A DNA stretch of 64,000 nt from Tannockella sp964372125 (GTDB taxonomy: Bacteria > Bacillota_I > Bacilli_A > Erysipelotrichales > Coprobacillaceae), in NCBI GenBank assembly GCA_964372125.1, contig CAYJPL010000002.1:1-64000 (forward strand). The letters run 5' to 3'. This document shows, in pieces, positions 8,535 through 17,118 of this stretch (its first letter is position 1; every line of letters begins with the position of its first letter). The position numbers and the translations under genes are program-made. Under the pieces are notes generated by a model that was given only the letters and a program-made list of their open reading frames with translations, was not told where the DNA came from and did no database searches.

Positions 8535-8900
8535 ATGGCAAGGTTTTTGAAGTGTAGTTATTGTGATTGTATTGTCGAAGTGTTAAATGATACTGGGACA
8601 CCAGTTGTTTGTTGTAATAAACAAATGCGTATATTACCAATTGTGCACAATGAATGTGAACAGATAGTAAAAACAATGAAAGTTTCTAGTCGAAAAAACA
8701 ATGTCAAAATCGTGTGTCAAGATGGCATCGATGAGATAGTTTGGGTTCATATCAATACAACATCATCAAGTCAAAGAAAATACGTAGATACAAAAAAGAA
8801 TAATGAAATTAGCTTTTCTTTGACACAAGATGAAAAAATAAGTGAAATAATAATCTTTTCTAAAGAAAATGGACTAATACGTTTACTAAAACAATATTAG
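8535..8900 (+). CDS. Desulfoferrodoxin-like protein lacking the superoxide reductase iron site
   Basis: The 121-residue protein opens with a desulforedoxin domain: cysteines C7, C10, C26 and C27 (KCSYC ... VVCC) match the Fe(Cys)4 site of desulfoferrodoxin, as does the adjoining IVEVL. The rest aligns to the neelaredoxin-type beta domain (EIVWVHINTTSSSQRKYV corresponds to HWIEWIELVADGVSYKKFL). However, the conserved histidines and the cysteine of the catalytic centre (HPM, HW, CNLHG) are absent; the last motif reads FSKENGL. I infer an electron-transfer, structural or regulatory protein rather than a superoxide reductase. I chose ATG 8535 over an upstream in-frame ATG at 8418 that lies inside degV. 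Confidence 0.7.
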   Translation: MARFLKCSYCDCIVEVLNDTGTPVVCCNKQMRILPIVHNECEQIVKTMKVSSRKNNVKIVCQDGIDEIVWVHINTTSSSQRKYVDTKKNNEISFSLTQDEKISEIIIFSKENGLIRLLKQY

Positions 8901-8910
8901 AACAAATATG

Positions 8911-8937
8911 GGACGCAGTTAGCGTCCTTTTATTTTA
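8911..8937 (+). terminator. Intrinsic terminator after the desulfoferrodoxin-like gene
   Basis: GGACGC and GCGTCC form a perfect 6-bp GC-rich stem with an AGTTA loop, followed by TTTTATTTT. It separates degV and its neighbour from comFA. Confidence 0.75.
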
Positions 8938-8958
8938 CAATAATAATGGGTGATAAAG

Positions 8959-10071
8959 ATGATATGTCCGCGATGTAATAATCAAGATTATAAGTGCTTT
9001 TATAAAACAAAAAAAGGTATCTATTGTCGTAAGTGTATAATGTTTCAAAGAACATTTGTTGATCAATTAATTGATATTAAAGAATGTCAAAAAACGACAA
9101 CTGCAAAATATTCTTTAGATTATTCGCTGACACCGAAACAAAAAAAGGTATCAAGACAATTGGTTGCTAACTACAAAAATTGTAAAGATTCAAATGTAAA
9201 AGCAGTTTGTGGAGCAGGTAAAACAGAAATTGTATACGAAGTGATACAATATGCTCTAAATAATAAGCAGCGTGTTTGTTTTTCTACTCCACGAAAGGAG
9301 CTAACAATAGAATTATACAATAGAATCAGCACACAATTTACAGGGGTATCAACTTCGCTAGTATATGGTGGTCATACAAATGATATATCAGGCCAGTTAG
9401 TAATTTGTACAACCCACCAATTACACCGTTTTTATAAGGTATTTGATCTCTTGATTATTGATGAAACAGATGCATATCCATACCACGGAAATGAGGTATT
9501 GTGCGAGGTGGCTAATAGAGCAATGATAAGATCATGTATTTATATGTCAGCAACGATGGATAGTGAAAATCCGATTTTATTAACAAAGCGATACCATGGT
9601 CATGCCCTCCCCTTACCGGTTATAAAAGTAATTCCAGATACAGTTGCAATAGTCGTTAGTATTTATCAAGTCAAACAATTCATTCGCAAACAAAAACCAG
9701 TTTGTGTGTATGTGGCTTCTAAGAAATACGCTAAAAAATTAAGTCGATATTATTCCATGGCAAATGTGCGACATCGTATAGTTTATGCAGGCTTAGGTAA
9801 TATACAAGAATCATTTGAGTTGTTGAAAGAGAAGAAAATTGATGTCTTGATATGTACTACAATATTAGAACGTGGTATTACTATTGAAAATGTGCAAGTG
9901 TTAATAATGCAAGGGCAAAGTAAAATATATGATGCCTCTACACTCGTTCAAATTTCTGGTCGAGTTGGTCGAAAAGTAAATTATCCATCTGGATATATTT
10001 GTATCTACACAGTGTATGTTACTAAGGAAATAAAAGAATGCATCGCGAGTATTCAAAAAGACAATGCCTGA
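8959..10071 (+). CDS. comFA: ComFA-like DNA translocase / helicase for competence
   Basis: The 370-residue protein is a superfamily 2 ATPase of the ComFA type, which helps draw single-stranded transforming DNA into the cytoplasm. A four-cysteine zinc finger (CPRC ... CRKC) opens it, followed by Walker A VCGAGKTE, the Walker B variant DETDAYPY, SATMD and TTILERGITI, with an Arg-finger-type GRVGRK near the end. An in-frame GTG at 8950 would add three residues; ATG 8959 is better placed behind GGGTGAT. It overlaps comFC by 34 bases and ends in TGA. The DNA uptake machinery itself (comEC, comG) is not in the window. Confidence 0.9.
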   Translation: MICPRCNNQDYKCFYKTKKGIYCRKCIMFQRTFVDQLIDIKECQKTTTAKYSLDYSLTPKQKKVSRQLVANYKNCKDSNVKAVCGAGKTEIVYEVIQYALNNKQRVCFSTPRKELTIELYNRISTQFTGVSTSLVYGGHTNDISGQLVICTTHQLHRFYKVFDLLIIDETDAYPYHGNEVLCEVANRAMIRSCIYMSATMDSENPILLTKRYHGHALPLPVIKVIPDTVAIVVSIYQVKQFIRKQKPVCVYVASKKYAKKLSRYYSMANVRHRIVYAGLGNIQESFELLKEKKIDVLICTTILERGITIENVQVLIMQGQSKIYDASTLVQISGRVGRKVNYPSGYICIYTVYVTKEIKECIASIQKDNA

Positions 10072-10655
10072 TCTGTTTTAGTAATATCAATGTCAATACA
10101 AATCTATATTATCTTTATCATAACCCACCAATTTGTAAGCAATGTTTTAGTCAATTTGAAGTAATAAACAAAAAAATATCTGTAGGGATTTATAATGGAG
10201 TAGTATTATTTAAATATAATGACCACTTTAAAAAAATCTTGTTTCAATATAAAGGGTTATACGATGAAGCGCTGGCTCCAATCTTCTTATTTCGTCATCT
10301 TACATATTTAGAAAAAAAATATGGGGATGCTATGTTTGTGCTTATTCCTAGTAGTAAAAAAGATAATAAAAAAAGAGGATTTGTTCCAAATGAAGAAATG
10401 TTTAAACAAACGAATTTGAATATCTTTATGTGTATATACAAAAGAAACAACTATAAACAAACAAAACAAAAAGACCGTAGTCAAATTAAAAACATATTAG
10501 GTATTTACGGTGGTCAAAAACTGTATAAAAAAGACATAATTATGTTTGATGATGTTATTACATCGGGACATACAATGCAATGTGCAATTGCATTGGTTGA
10601 AAAGTATAAACCTAATTCAATATCCTTTATTATATTGAGTAAAAAGGAAAAATAG
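10038..10655 (+). CDS. comFC: ComFC-like phosphoribosyltransferase-fold competence protein
   Basis: The 205-residue protein has a four-cysteine N-terminal zinc ribbon (C10, C13 and a second pair in ICKQC) and a phosphoribosyltransferase fold ending with the PRPP-binding motif IIMFDDVITSGHTM. In the Bacillus and Streptococcus systems ComFC works with ComFA in natural transformation. The start lies inside comFA, indicating translational coupling. No comFB lies between them. Confidence 0.9.
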   Translation: MHREYSKRQCLICFSNINVNTNLYYLYHNPPICKQCFSQFEVINKKISVGIYNGVVLFKYNDHFKKILFQYKGLYDEALAPIFLFRHLTYLEKKYGDAMFVLIPSSKKDNKKRGFVPNEEMFKQTNLNIFMCIYKRNNYKQTKQKDRSQIKNILGIYGGQKLYKKDIIMFDDVITSGHTMQCAIALVEKYKPNSISFIILSKKEK

Positions 10656-10689
10656 TTATGGTAACTAAGTGTCAATAGTTTTACATAAA

Positions 10690-10714
10690 GACAGTTTATA
10701 TAACTGTTTTTTTC
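10690..10714 (+). terminator. Intrinsic terminator after comFC
   Basis: ACAGTT (10691-10696) and AACTGT (10702-10707) pair around a TATAT loop and run into TTTTTTTC. Confidence 0.75.
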
Positions 10715-10737
10715 ATTTGTTGACAGATTATTTTTTC

Positions 10738-10766
10738 TTTAATTTTAGATTTAAAAGTGTTATAAT
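10738..10766 (+). promoter_or_regulatory. secA promoter with extended -10
   Basis: TGTTATAAT at 10758-10766 is a perfect extended -10. The -35 at the right distance (TTTAAT, 10738-10743) is poor, as is usual for extended -10 promoters. The perfect TTGACA at 10720 is too far away (35 bases) to pair with it. Confidence 0.6.
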
Positions 10767-10798
10767 AAAGTGAAAAAATGCATGAAAGGAGTCATTGC

Positions 10799-13432
10799 AT
10801 GGCAAGTAGAGAAGAAATTCGCAAAGAATTAAAAAAACAAAAAGAAAAACAGGAACAAGAGGCACTAGAAAATAGTCACATAGTCGACCTTCAAGATCAA
10901 GTAGGTGAAGATGTAAAAGTTGAAGACTTTGGTGGCGAATATAGTAAATCGATTATCCCTTTTAATACGGAAGCAAAAGTAGAAAAAATAGGTTTTATGA
11001 AAAAAATAAAACGTAGCTTTTCACAAGAAACAAAGCAGCTAAAGAAGGTATCACAAATTGCTGATTCAATCGTTGCACTGGATAGTACATACCAAAATAT
11101 GACAGATGAACAATTAGTTGAAAAGAGTAATGAATTACAACAAAAAGTTGCCGATGGGATATCTCTTGATGAGGTGTTAGTAGACGCTTTTGCATTAGTA
11201 AGAGAAGCAGCATGGAGAAAACTAGGATTAAAAGCATATAAAGTTCAGTTAATGGGTGGTATAACACTACATGAAGGTGATATTGCAGAAATGAAAACTG
11301 GAGAAGGTAAAACTTTAACTTCAATTTTCCCAGTATATCTAAATGCATTATCTAAAAAAGGTGTACATGTTGTTACAGTAAATGATTACTTAGCTCGTCG
11401 TGATATGGAATCAAACCAAGAAGTTCTTACATTCTTAGGATTAACTGTAGGATTAAACTATCGTGAGCTTTCACCAGCACAAAAACTAGAAGCACATATG
11501 TGTGATGTAACCTATACTACAAATTCAGAGTTAGGATTTGATTATTTACGTGATAACATGGTTACACGTAAAGAAAATAAAGTACTACAACGTGGATTAC
11601 ATTATGCATTAGTGGATGAGGTCGATTCTATCTTAATTGATGAATCAAGAACACCTTTAATTATTTCAGGTGGACGTAAAAATACAGCATCATTATATTT
11701 ACATGCTGATAAATTTGTAAGATCATTAAAAAATGAAAAAGAATATGAAGTTGATATTGAAAGTAAAACTGTTACATTAACACCAAAAGGTATCGGTAAA
11801 GCAGAAAAAGATTTTAAAATAGAAAACTTATACGATGTACAACACACTGCACTAGTTCACCATATTAATCAAGCATTAAAAGCAAATTATGCAATGGTTA
11901 GAGATGTTGAATATATGGTTGCAACTGAAGATGGTACACGTGATATCCGTAATGCTAAAATTATGATTATTGATCAATTCACTGGACGTGTTATGCCAGG
12001 TAGAGCATATTCAGATGGGTTACATCAAGCTATAGAGGCAAAAGAAGGTGTACCAATTAAAGAGGAAACAGAAACACGTGCAACGATTACTTATCAAAAT
12101 TTCTTTAGATTATTTGATAAGTTAGCAGGGATGACAGGGACTGCAATTACTGAAGCAGAAGAATTTAGAACAATTTACAATATGCGTGTAATTGAAATAC
12201 CTACAAATCGTCCTGTTATTCGTGATGATCGTACTGATAAAATCTATTCAACGCAAGCAGCTAAATACAAAGCAATATGCGAAGAAATTCAAAAAAGAAA
12301 TAGCTATGGGCAACCAGTGCTTGTAGGGACTACTTCAGTAGAAACATCAGAATTGTTATCAAAAATGCTTTTGAAACAAAATATTAAACATAATGTATTA
12401 AATGCTAAAAATCATGCTAAAGAGGCAGAAATTATTGCTCGTGCTGGAGCACTTGGAGCAGTAACAATAGCAACAAATATGGCAGGTCGTGGAACAGATA
12501 TTAAACTTGGACAAGGTGTAGTAGAAATCGGGGGATTAGCTGTTATCGGTTCTGAAAGACATGAGTCAAGACGTATTGATAATCAGTTACGTGGACGTTC
12601 AGGGCGTCAAGGTGATGCTGGTTATTCTGTATTCTATGTATCATTCGATGATGAACTTATGCAACGATTTGCTGGGGATAGATTAGAACGATTTAAAGGT
12701 TTCTTAAGCGATAATGATGCCATAGAAGTTAAAATGGTTTCTAAAGCTATTGAAAATGCTCAAAAACGTGTAGAAGGTCAAAACTTTGATGCACGTAAAA
12801 ATGTTCTACAATATGATGACGTAATGCGTCAACAACGTGAAATCATGTATAAAGAACGTGATAGTATTATGGAATTAGAAGATTTAGATGAAATCGTTAA
12901 AGGATTCTTTATGCAATCTATTGAATTTGCAGTGCGACAATTCACACATGAAGATCAAAAAGGAAATCCAACGGTTGATATTGATGCCTTGTTAGTGCAT
13001 ATAAGTAAAACATATACACTACGTACTACAATTACATCAAGTAATAATGAAATGTTACAAAATGATGTTCAAAGGTTAATCACAACTTTAACTGAATTAG
13101 TCTTTACTCAATATAACTCACGCTTTAATCCCGAATTAGAAAAGGAACAACGTGTTTCTTATGAGAGACGTTGTCTACTTGGAGTGATTGATTATACATG
13201 GATCAACCATATTGATGCAATGACAAAATTGCGTAATGGAATTTATTTACGAGCATATGCTCAAAAAGATCCATTACAAGAATACACTGAAGAAGCATTC
13301 TATATGTTTGAGCAGATGACAGGAAGTATTGCGCAAGAAATTTCTAGAAATATTATTCACATGGGAATTCGTCCTGGAAGCGAAGCTGAAGAAAAAATCC
13401 CATTTATTAACTTAGAAATCGCATTTAAATAA
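10799..13432 (+). CDS. secA: Preprotein translocase ATPase SecA, with an N-terminal extension
   Basis: The 877-residue peripheral membrane motor drives protein export through SecYEG. Walker A (MKTGEGKT), DEVDSILIDESRTPLIISG, TGRVMPGRAYSDGLHQAIEAKEG, NMAGRGTDIKLG and QLRGRSGRQGD are intact. The Walker lysine is at residue 171, against about 108 in E. coli, so roughly 63 extra residues precede the usual N-terminus; they are highly charged and rich in Glu/Lys. The C-terminal zinc-binding SEC-C motif is missing, and the protein ends INLEIAFK. ATG 10799 follows AAAGGAG; an in-frame ATG at 10778 has no such site. The stop overlaps the prfB start (TAATG). Confidence 0.96.
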   Translation: MASREEIRKELKKQKEKQEQEALENSHIVDLQDQVGEDVKVEDFGGEYSKSIIPFNTEAKVEKIGFMKKIKRSFSQETKQLKKVSQIADSIVALDSTYQNMTDEQLVEKSNELQQKVADGISLDEVLVDAFALVREAAWRKLGLKAYKVQLMGGITLHEGDIAEMKTGEGKTLTSIFPVYLNALSKKGVHVVTVNDYLARRDMESNQEVLTFLGLTVGLNYRELSPAQKLEAHMCDVTYTTNSELGFDYLRDNMVTRKENKVLQRGLHYALVDEVDSILIDESRTPLIISGGRKNTASLYLHADKFVRSLKNEKEYEVDIESKTVTLTPKGIGKAEKDFKIENLYDVQHTALVHHINQALKANYAMVRDVEYMVATEDGTRDIRNAKIMIIDQFTGRVMPGRAYSDGLHQAIEAKEGVPIKEETETRATITYQNFFRLFDKLAGMTGTAITEAEEFRTIYNMRVIEIPTNRPVIRDDRTDKIYSTQAAKYKAICEEIQKRNSYGQPVLVGTTSVETSELLSKMLLKQNIKHNVLNAKNHAKEAEIIARAGALGAVTIATNMAGRGTDIKLGQGVVEIGGLAVIGSERHESRRIDNQLRGRSGRQGDAGYSVFYVSFDDELMQRFAGDRLERFKGFLSDNDAIEVKMVSKAIENAQKRVEGQNFDARKNVLQYDDVMRQQREIMYKERDSIMELEDLDEIVKGFFMQSIEFAVRQFTHEDQKGNPTVDIDALLVHISKTYTLRTTITSSNNEMLQNDVQRLITTLTELVFTQYNSRFNPELEKEQRVSYERRCLLGVIDYTWINHIDAMTKLRNGIYLRAYAQKDPLQEYTEEAFYMFEQMTGSIAQEISRNIIHMGIRPGSEAEEKIPFINLEIAFK

Positions 13433-14538
13433 TGGAATTAAGTGAAATAAAAAATGGGCTTGAAAAAGCCCATTTATTACTTGTAAGCTTTCATGATTCA
13501 TTAGATATACCAGGATATCTAAGAGAAATTGAAGGATTAAACATTCAAACCTTGCAAGAGAATTTTTGGGATGATGTAAATCATGCTAAAGCTATCTATG
13601 ATAAGATGAATGAAATGAAGAAAATTGCTGATCGCTATCTTCATCTTGAAAAGAGCCATAATGACTTACAAGAAACATACCTTATGGTAAAAGAAACTGA
13701 GGATGTGGAATTTAAGGAGATACTGATTAGTGACTATAAAGATTTTTTAATGGATATTGATGAATTTGAAAAATCAATACTACTTTCAAAAGAGTATGAT
13801 CATTTATCTGCTATCGTTGAAATTCACCCCGGAGCTGGTGGAGTGGAAAGTCAAGATTTTGCAGAAATGTTATATCGTATGTACCAAAGATATAGTGATA
13901 AAAAAGGATACTCAGTAGAGATTATAGATTATCTTAGCGGGGACACTGCCGGTATTAAGTCGGTTACATTACAAATTAAGGGATACAATGCTTATGGACA
14001 TTTAAAAACAGAAAAAGGTGTCCATCGTTTAGTTAGACTATCACCATTTGATAGTGCAAAACGCAGACATACATCTTTTGCATCAGTAGATGTAATGCCA
14101 GAGTTAGATGGAACAATTGAACTTGATATACGTATGGAAGATATTGATATTGATACATATCGTTCAAGTGGGGCTGGAGGACAACATGTAAATACAACTG
14201 ACTCTGCAGTTCGTATGACACATCGTCCAACTGGGGTAGTAGTGACTTGTCAAAGTCAAAGAAGTCAAATAAAGAATCGTGAACAAGCATTGGTTATGTT
14301 GAAAAGCCGTTTGTATCAAATAATGTTAGAACAACAGGCTTCAAAGATACAGGAAATTAAAGGGGAACAATTAGATATTGCGTGGGGATCACAAATACGA
14401 AATTATGTAATGCATCCTTATTCATTAGTTAAGGATACGCGTACTGGATTTGAATCAAACAACCCTAAAGATATCCTAGATGGAAATATTGATGACTTTG
14501 TGTATGCATACTTAAAATTTGCACATAAGGAGAAATAA
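13432..14538 (+). CDS. prfB: Peptide chain release factor 2, without a programmed frameshift
   Basis: The 368-residue factor reads UGA and UAA stop codons and triggers peptide release. The anticodon-like SPF tripeptide (RLSPFDSAKRR) identifies RF2, and GGQ lies at residues 249-251 (SSGAGGQHVN). The N-terminus is collinear with Bacillus RF2, where the sequence FRGSL is followed by an in-frame UGA bypassed by a +1 shift. Here the matching FHDSL runs straight into D25 (GAT at 13504), with no stop and no upstream purine-rich stimulator. No ribosome site is visible; the ATG overlaps the secA stop, so translation is probably coupled. Confidence 0.95.
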   Translation: MELSEIKNGLEKAHLLLVSFHDSLDIPGYLREIEGLNIQTLQENFWDDVNHAKAIYDKMNEMKKIADRYLHLEKSHNDLQETYLMVKETEDVEFKEILISDYKDFLMDIDEFEKSILLSKEYDHLSAIVEIHPGAGGVESQDFAEMLYRMYQRYSDKKGYSVEIIDYLSGDTAGIKSVTLQIKGYNAYGHLKTEKGVHRLVRLSPFDSAKRRHTSFASVDVMPELDGTIELDIRMEDIDIDTYRSSGAGGQHVNTTDSAVRMTHRPTGVVVTCQSQRSQIKNREQALVMLKSRLYQIMLEQQASKIQEIKGEQLDIAWGSQIRNYVMHPYSLVKDTRTGFESNNPKDILDGNIDDFVYAYLKFAHKEK

Positions 14539-14540
14539 AA

Positions 14541-15389
14541 TTGGAAAATATTAAGAAAACAATAATAATTATCGTTGGTAACTTTTTATTAGCATTAGGA
14601 ATTGTTGGATTTGTTTTACCTGTAGGTTTAATTACTGGAGGTGGAGCAGGAATCGGTTTAATTGTGGAACACTTTATTCCTATTCCTATATCAACAACGG
14701 TATTTTGTATTAATGTAATAATGTTTATTGTCGGGTATTTTGTATTCGGAAAGAAATTTGCACTAGGCACTGCTCTTAGTACAGTAATATTCCCAACCTT
14801 TCTAGCCATTCTAGAAAGTGTTGATATATTTCAAAATATTACAGATGATCTATTATTATCAGGTATTTATGGTGGGATGCTTATTGGGATTGGAATGGGT
14901 CTAGTATTACGTGTAGGTGCAAGTACCGGAGGTATGGATATACCACCACTTGTTGTAAATAAAAAAACTGGAATATCTGTTGCATTATGTATTAATGTTT
15001 TAGATGTTTCAATTCTACTTGGTCAAGCAATGTTTTCGACAATTGAGCAAGTATTATACGGAATATTAGTAGTAATTATCACAACCTTAGTGATTGATAG
15101 AATATTAATGGTAGGGAAAACAGAAGTACAAGTGACGATTATTTCACCAAAATATGAAGAGATACGCCAAGTGGTGTTTGAAAAATTAAACCGAGGGTGT
15201 ACATATTTGTCAATCACAACTGGCTATCATTTAAATGAGCAACAAGCGGTGATGGTCGTAGTATCGAAACGTGAATTACATTATTTACAAGAATATGCAC
15301 TTTCTGTTGATTCACATGCCTTTATCATATCGAACTCTACACATAGTGTAAAAGGTAGGGGATTTACATTGCCGTCAATTGATGAATAA
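14541..15389 (+). CDS. yvjA: YitT-family membrane protein (YvjA-like)
   Basis: This 282-residue protein has about five hydrophobic segments in its first 190 residues (YitT/DUF161 region, including GLITGGGAGIG and RVGASTGGMDIPP). A soluble C-terminal DUF2179-type domain follows. Transport substrate is unknown. It starts at TTG 14541, eight bases after AAGGAGA, and lies 2 bases behind prfB. The order secA-prfB-yvjA-ftsE-ftsX is the same as in Bacillus, which supports the YvjA assignment. Confidence 0.85.
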   Translation: MENIKKTIIIIVGNFLLALGIVGFVLPVGLITGGGAGIGLIVEHFIPIPISTTVFCINVIMFIVGYFVFGKKFALGTALSTVIFPTFLAILESVDIFQNITDDLLLSGIYGGMLIGIGMGLVLRVGASTGGMDIPPLVVNKKTGISVALCINVLDVSILLGQAMFSTIEQVLYGILVVIITTLVIDRILMVGKTEVQVTIISPKYEEIRQVVFEKLNRGCTYLSITTGYHLNEQQAVMVVVSKRELHYLQEYALSVDSHAFIISNSTHSVKGRGFTLPSIDE

Positions 15390-15391
15390 GG

Positions 15392-15424
15392 GAAAATATG
15401 TTATGTTCATATTTTCTTTTTTTC
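15392..15424 (+). terminator. Intrinsic terminator after yvjA
   Basis: GAAAATATG and CATATTTTC pair perfectly over 9 bp with a 7-base loop, followed by TTTTTTTC. Confidence 0.8.
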
Positions 15425-15436
15425 TTAAGTGATAAC

Positions 15437-15465
15437 ATTACAAGATAAAAAAATTGTGCTATAAT
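15437..15465 (+). promoter_or_regulatory. ftsEX promoter
   Basis: ATTACA (15437-15442), a 17-base spacer and TATAAT (15460-15465) preceded by TGC, an extended -10. It lies between the yvjA terminator and the ftsE ribosome site. Confidence 0.7.
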
Positions 15466-15483
15466 GTCAAAAGGAGTGATAAA

Positions 15484-16182
15484 ATGATAAAATTAGAAAA
15501 TGTTACAAAAGTATATAAAACAGGAGTAAGAGCTCTTAATAATATGAATATCACAATTGAACAAGGTGAATTCGTATATGTAATTGGTACAACTGGTGCA
15601 GGGAAATCAACATTTATTAAATTACTATATCGTGAAGAAAAAGCAACTTCAGGATATGTTGAGGTTGCAAGTAAGGATGTATCAAAAATAAAACATCGAA
15701 AAGTACCATATTTCCGTAGAAATATTGGGATTGTTTTTCAAAACTTTAGACTTCTGCCTAAAAAGACAGTATTTGAAAATGTTGCATTTACACTTGAAGT
15801 AACAGACACACCAAAACATGAAATACGTAATAAAGTTCGTAAAACATTAGAATTGGTTGGCCTTGAATCAAAAGTAAATAGTTTTCCTCATGAGCTAAGT
15901 GGTGGACAACAACAACGTGTGGCAATCGCAAGAGCAATTGTAAATAATCCTAAAGTATTAATCGCAGATGAACCTACGGGGAATTTAGATCCAGATACAT
16001 CATTAGAGATTATAGAACTATTAGAAAGAATTAACCTTGAAGAAAAAACAACAGTATTAGTTGTAACGCATGACCGTGAAGTTGTACAAAAAAATCGGAA
16101 ACGTACAATTGTAATTGAAGAAGGTTGTGTAAAAGCAGATACAAGTGCAGGAGGGTATGTTACGAATGAAAGAATTATATAG
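15484..16182 (+). CDS. ftsE: Cell division ATP-binding protein FtsE
   Basis: The 232-residue ABC ATPase partners with FtsX to control peptidoglycan hydrolases at the division site or side wall. It carries Walker A GTTGAGKST, the FtsE-typical FRRNIGIVFQNFRLLP, the ABC signature LSGGQQQRVAIARA, Walker B VLIADEPTGNLDP and the H-loop VVTHD. ATG 15484 follows AAGGAGTGAT; ten upstream in-frame residues are not expected in the family and lie over the promoter. Its 3' end overlaps ftsX by 17 bases. Confidence 0.96.
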   Translation: MIKLENVTKVYKTGVRALNNMNITIEQGEFVYVIGTTGAGKSTFIKLLYREEKATSGYVEVASKDVSKIKHRKVPYFRRNIGIVFQNFRLLPKKTVFENVAFTLEVTDTPKHEIRNKVRKTLELVGLESKVNSFPHELSGGQQQRVAIARAIVNNPKVLIADEPTGNLDPDTSLEIIELLERINLEEKTTVLVVTHDREVVQKNRKRTIVIEEGCVKADTSAGGYVTNERII

Positions 16183-17077
16183 CAGTATAAAAAACCTACC
16201 TCGCCACTTGAAAACAGCTTTTCAAAACTTATGGCGTAATGGTGTAATGTCTTTTTCATCTATTGTTGCAGTTACAATTACACTACTACTTGTAGGAACA
16301 GTAGGATTGATTGCGGTCAATGTACAAGGAATAACAACGAGTATAGAAGATGGTGTACGAATTTATGTAAAATTAGATCAAGAAATTGATGATGAACAAG
16401 GTGCATTATTACAAGAGCAAATCGATGCAATTCATGGTGTAAAAAGTTCTGCTTTTTCTACCAAAGATCAAGAGCTAGATAAACTAATCGAAGGTTATGG
16501 TGATGATGGAACAATATTTGACTCATACCGCGGAGAAGAAAATCCATTAGGAGCTGCCTACGAAGTAGAAGTTAATGATCCAAGTGAAATTGCAACCGTT
16601 GCAACAAACATTGAAAATATCATTGGTGTAAATGATGCAACATATGGAGGAGATTCTACAAGCAACATGGTAGAAACCCTAAATTTAATTCAAAACACTG
16701 GAACAATGTTTATTGTAGCATTGTTAGTGGTAGCTATATTTATGATAATGAACACTATAAAAATCACTATTACTACACGTCAAGTTGAGATATCAATTAT
16801 GCGTATGGTAGGAGCTAGTAACTGGTATATCCGTATTCCATTTATGCTAGAAGGTTTATTAATAGGTGTTATTGGTTCAATTGTACCTATAGTCGGTTTA
16901 TTATATGGATACAATGTACTTTATAATATGGCTGGAGGTACAATCATTTCTGCCTCATTGCCGCTACTTGCGCCATTCCCAGTGATTGCACAGTATTCAC
17001 TAATTCTTGCAGGATTAGGAGCTGTTGTAGGACTGATTGGAAGTTTTATTTCAATACGTAGATTCTTAAAATTCTAA
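16166..17077 (+). CDS. ftsX: Cell division membrane protein FtsX
   Basis: The 303-residue partner of FtsE has one membrane span near residues 30-50, an extracellular domain to about residue 165 and three C-terminal spans, as expected for FtsX. The cytoplasmic motif before the later spans (EISIMRMVGASNWYIRIPFMLEG) is typical. ATG 16166 lies 10 bases after GGAGGG; two alternative in-frame starts (16145, 16157) lie on or before that site. Confidence 0.94.
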   Translation: MKELYSSIKNLPRHLKTAFQNLWRNGVMSFSSIVAVTITLLLVGTVGLIAVNVQGITTSIEDGVRIYVKLDQEIDDEQGALLQEQIDAIHGVKSSAFSTKDQELDKLIEGYGDDGTIFDSYRGEENPLGAAYEVEVNDPSEIATVATNIENIIGVNDATYGGDSTSNMVETLNLIQNTGTMFIVALLVVAIFMIMNTIKITITTRQVEISIMRMVGASNWYIRIPFMLEGLLIGVIGSIVPIVGLLYGYNVLYNMAGGTIISASLPLLAPFPVIAQYSLILAGLGAVVGLIGSFISIRRFLKF

Positions 17078-17102
17078 GTAAGCATTTTGCTTACTTTTTT
17101 TA
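17077..17102 (+). terminator. Intrinsic terminator after ftsX
   Basis: AAGTAAGC and GCTTACTT pair over 8 bp around ATTTT and run into T7. It begins at the last base of the ftsX stop codon. Confidence 0.85.
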
Positions 17103-17118
17103 AAAAGGGGGAGATTTT

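Noticed and set aside
8950..10071. UGA read as tryptophan (Mollicute code)
   Set aside because: comFA and the pyrophosphatase-like gene end in TGA at their family-expected ends, Trp codons are TGG, and an RF2 gene is present.
10720..10725. Perfect TTGACA upstream of secA
   Set aside because: The nearest TATAAT is 35 bases away; the extended -10 works without it.
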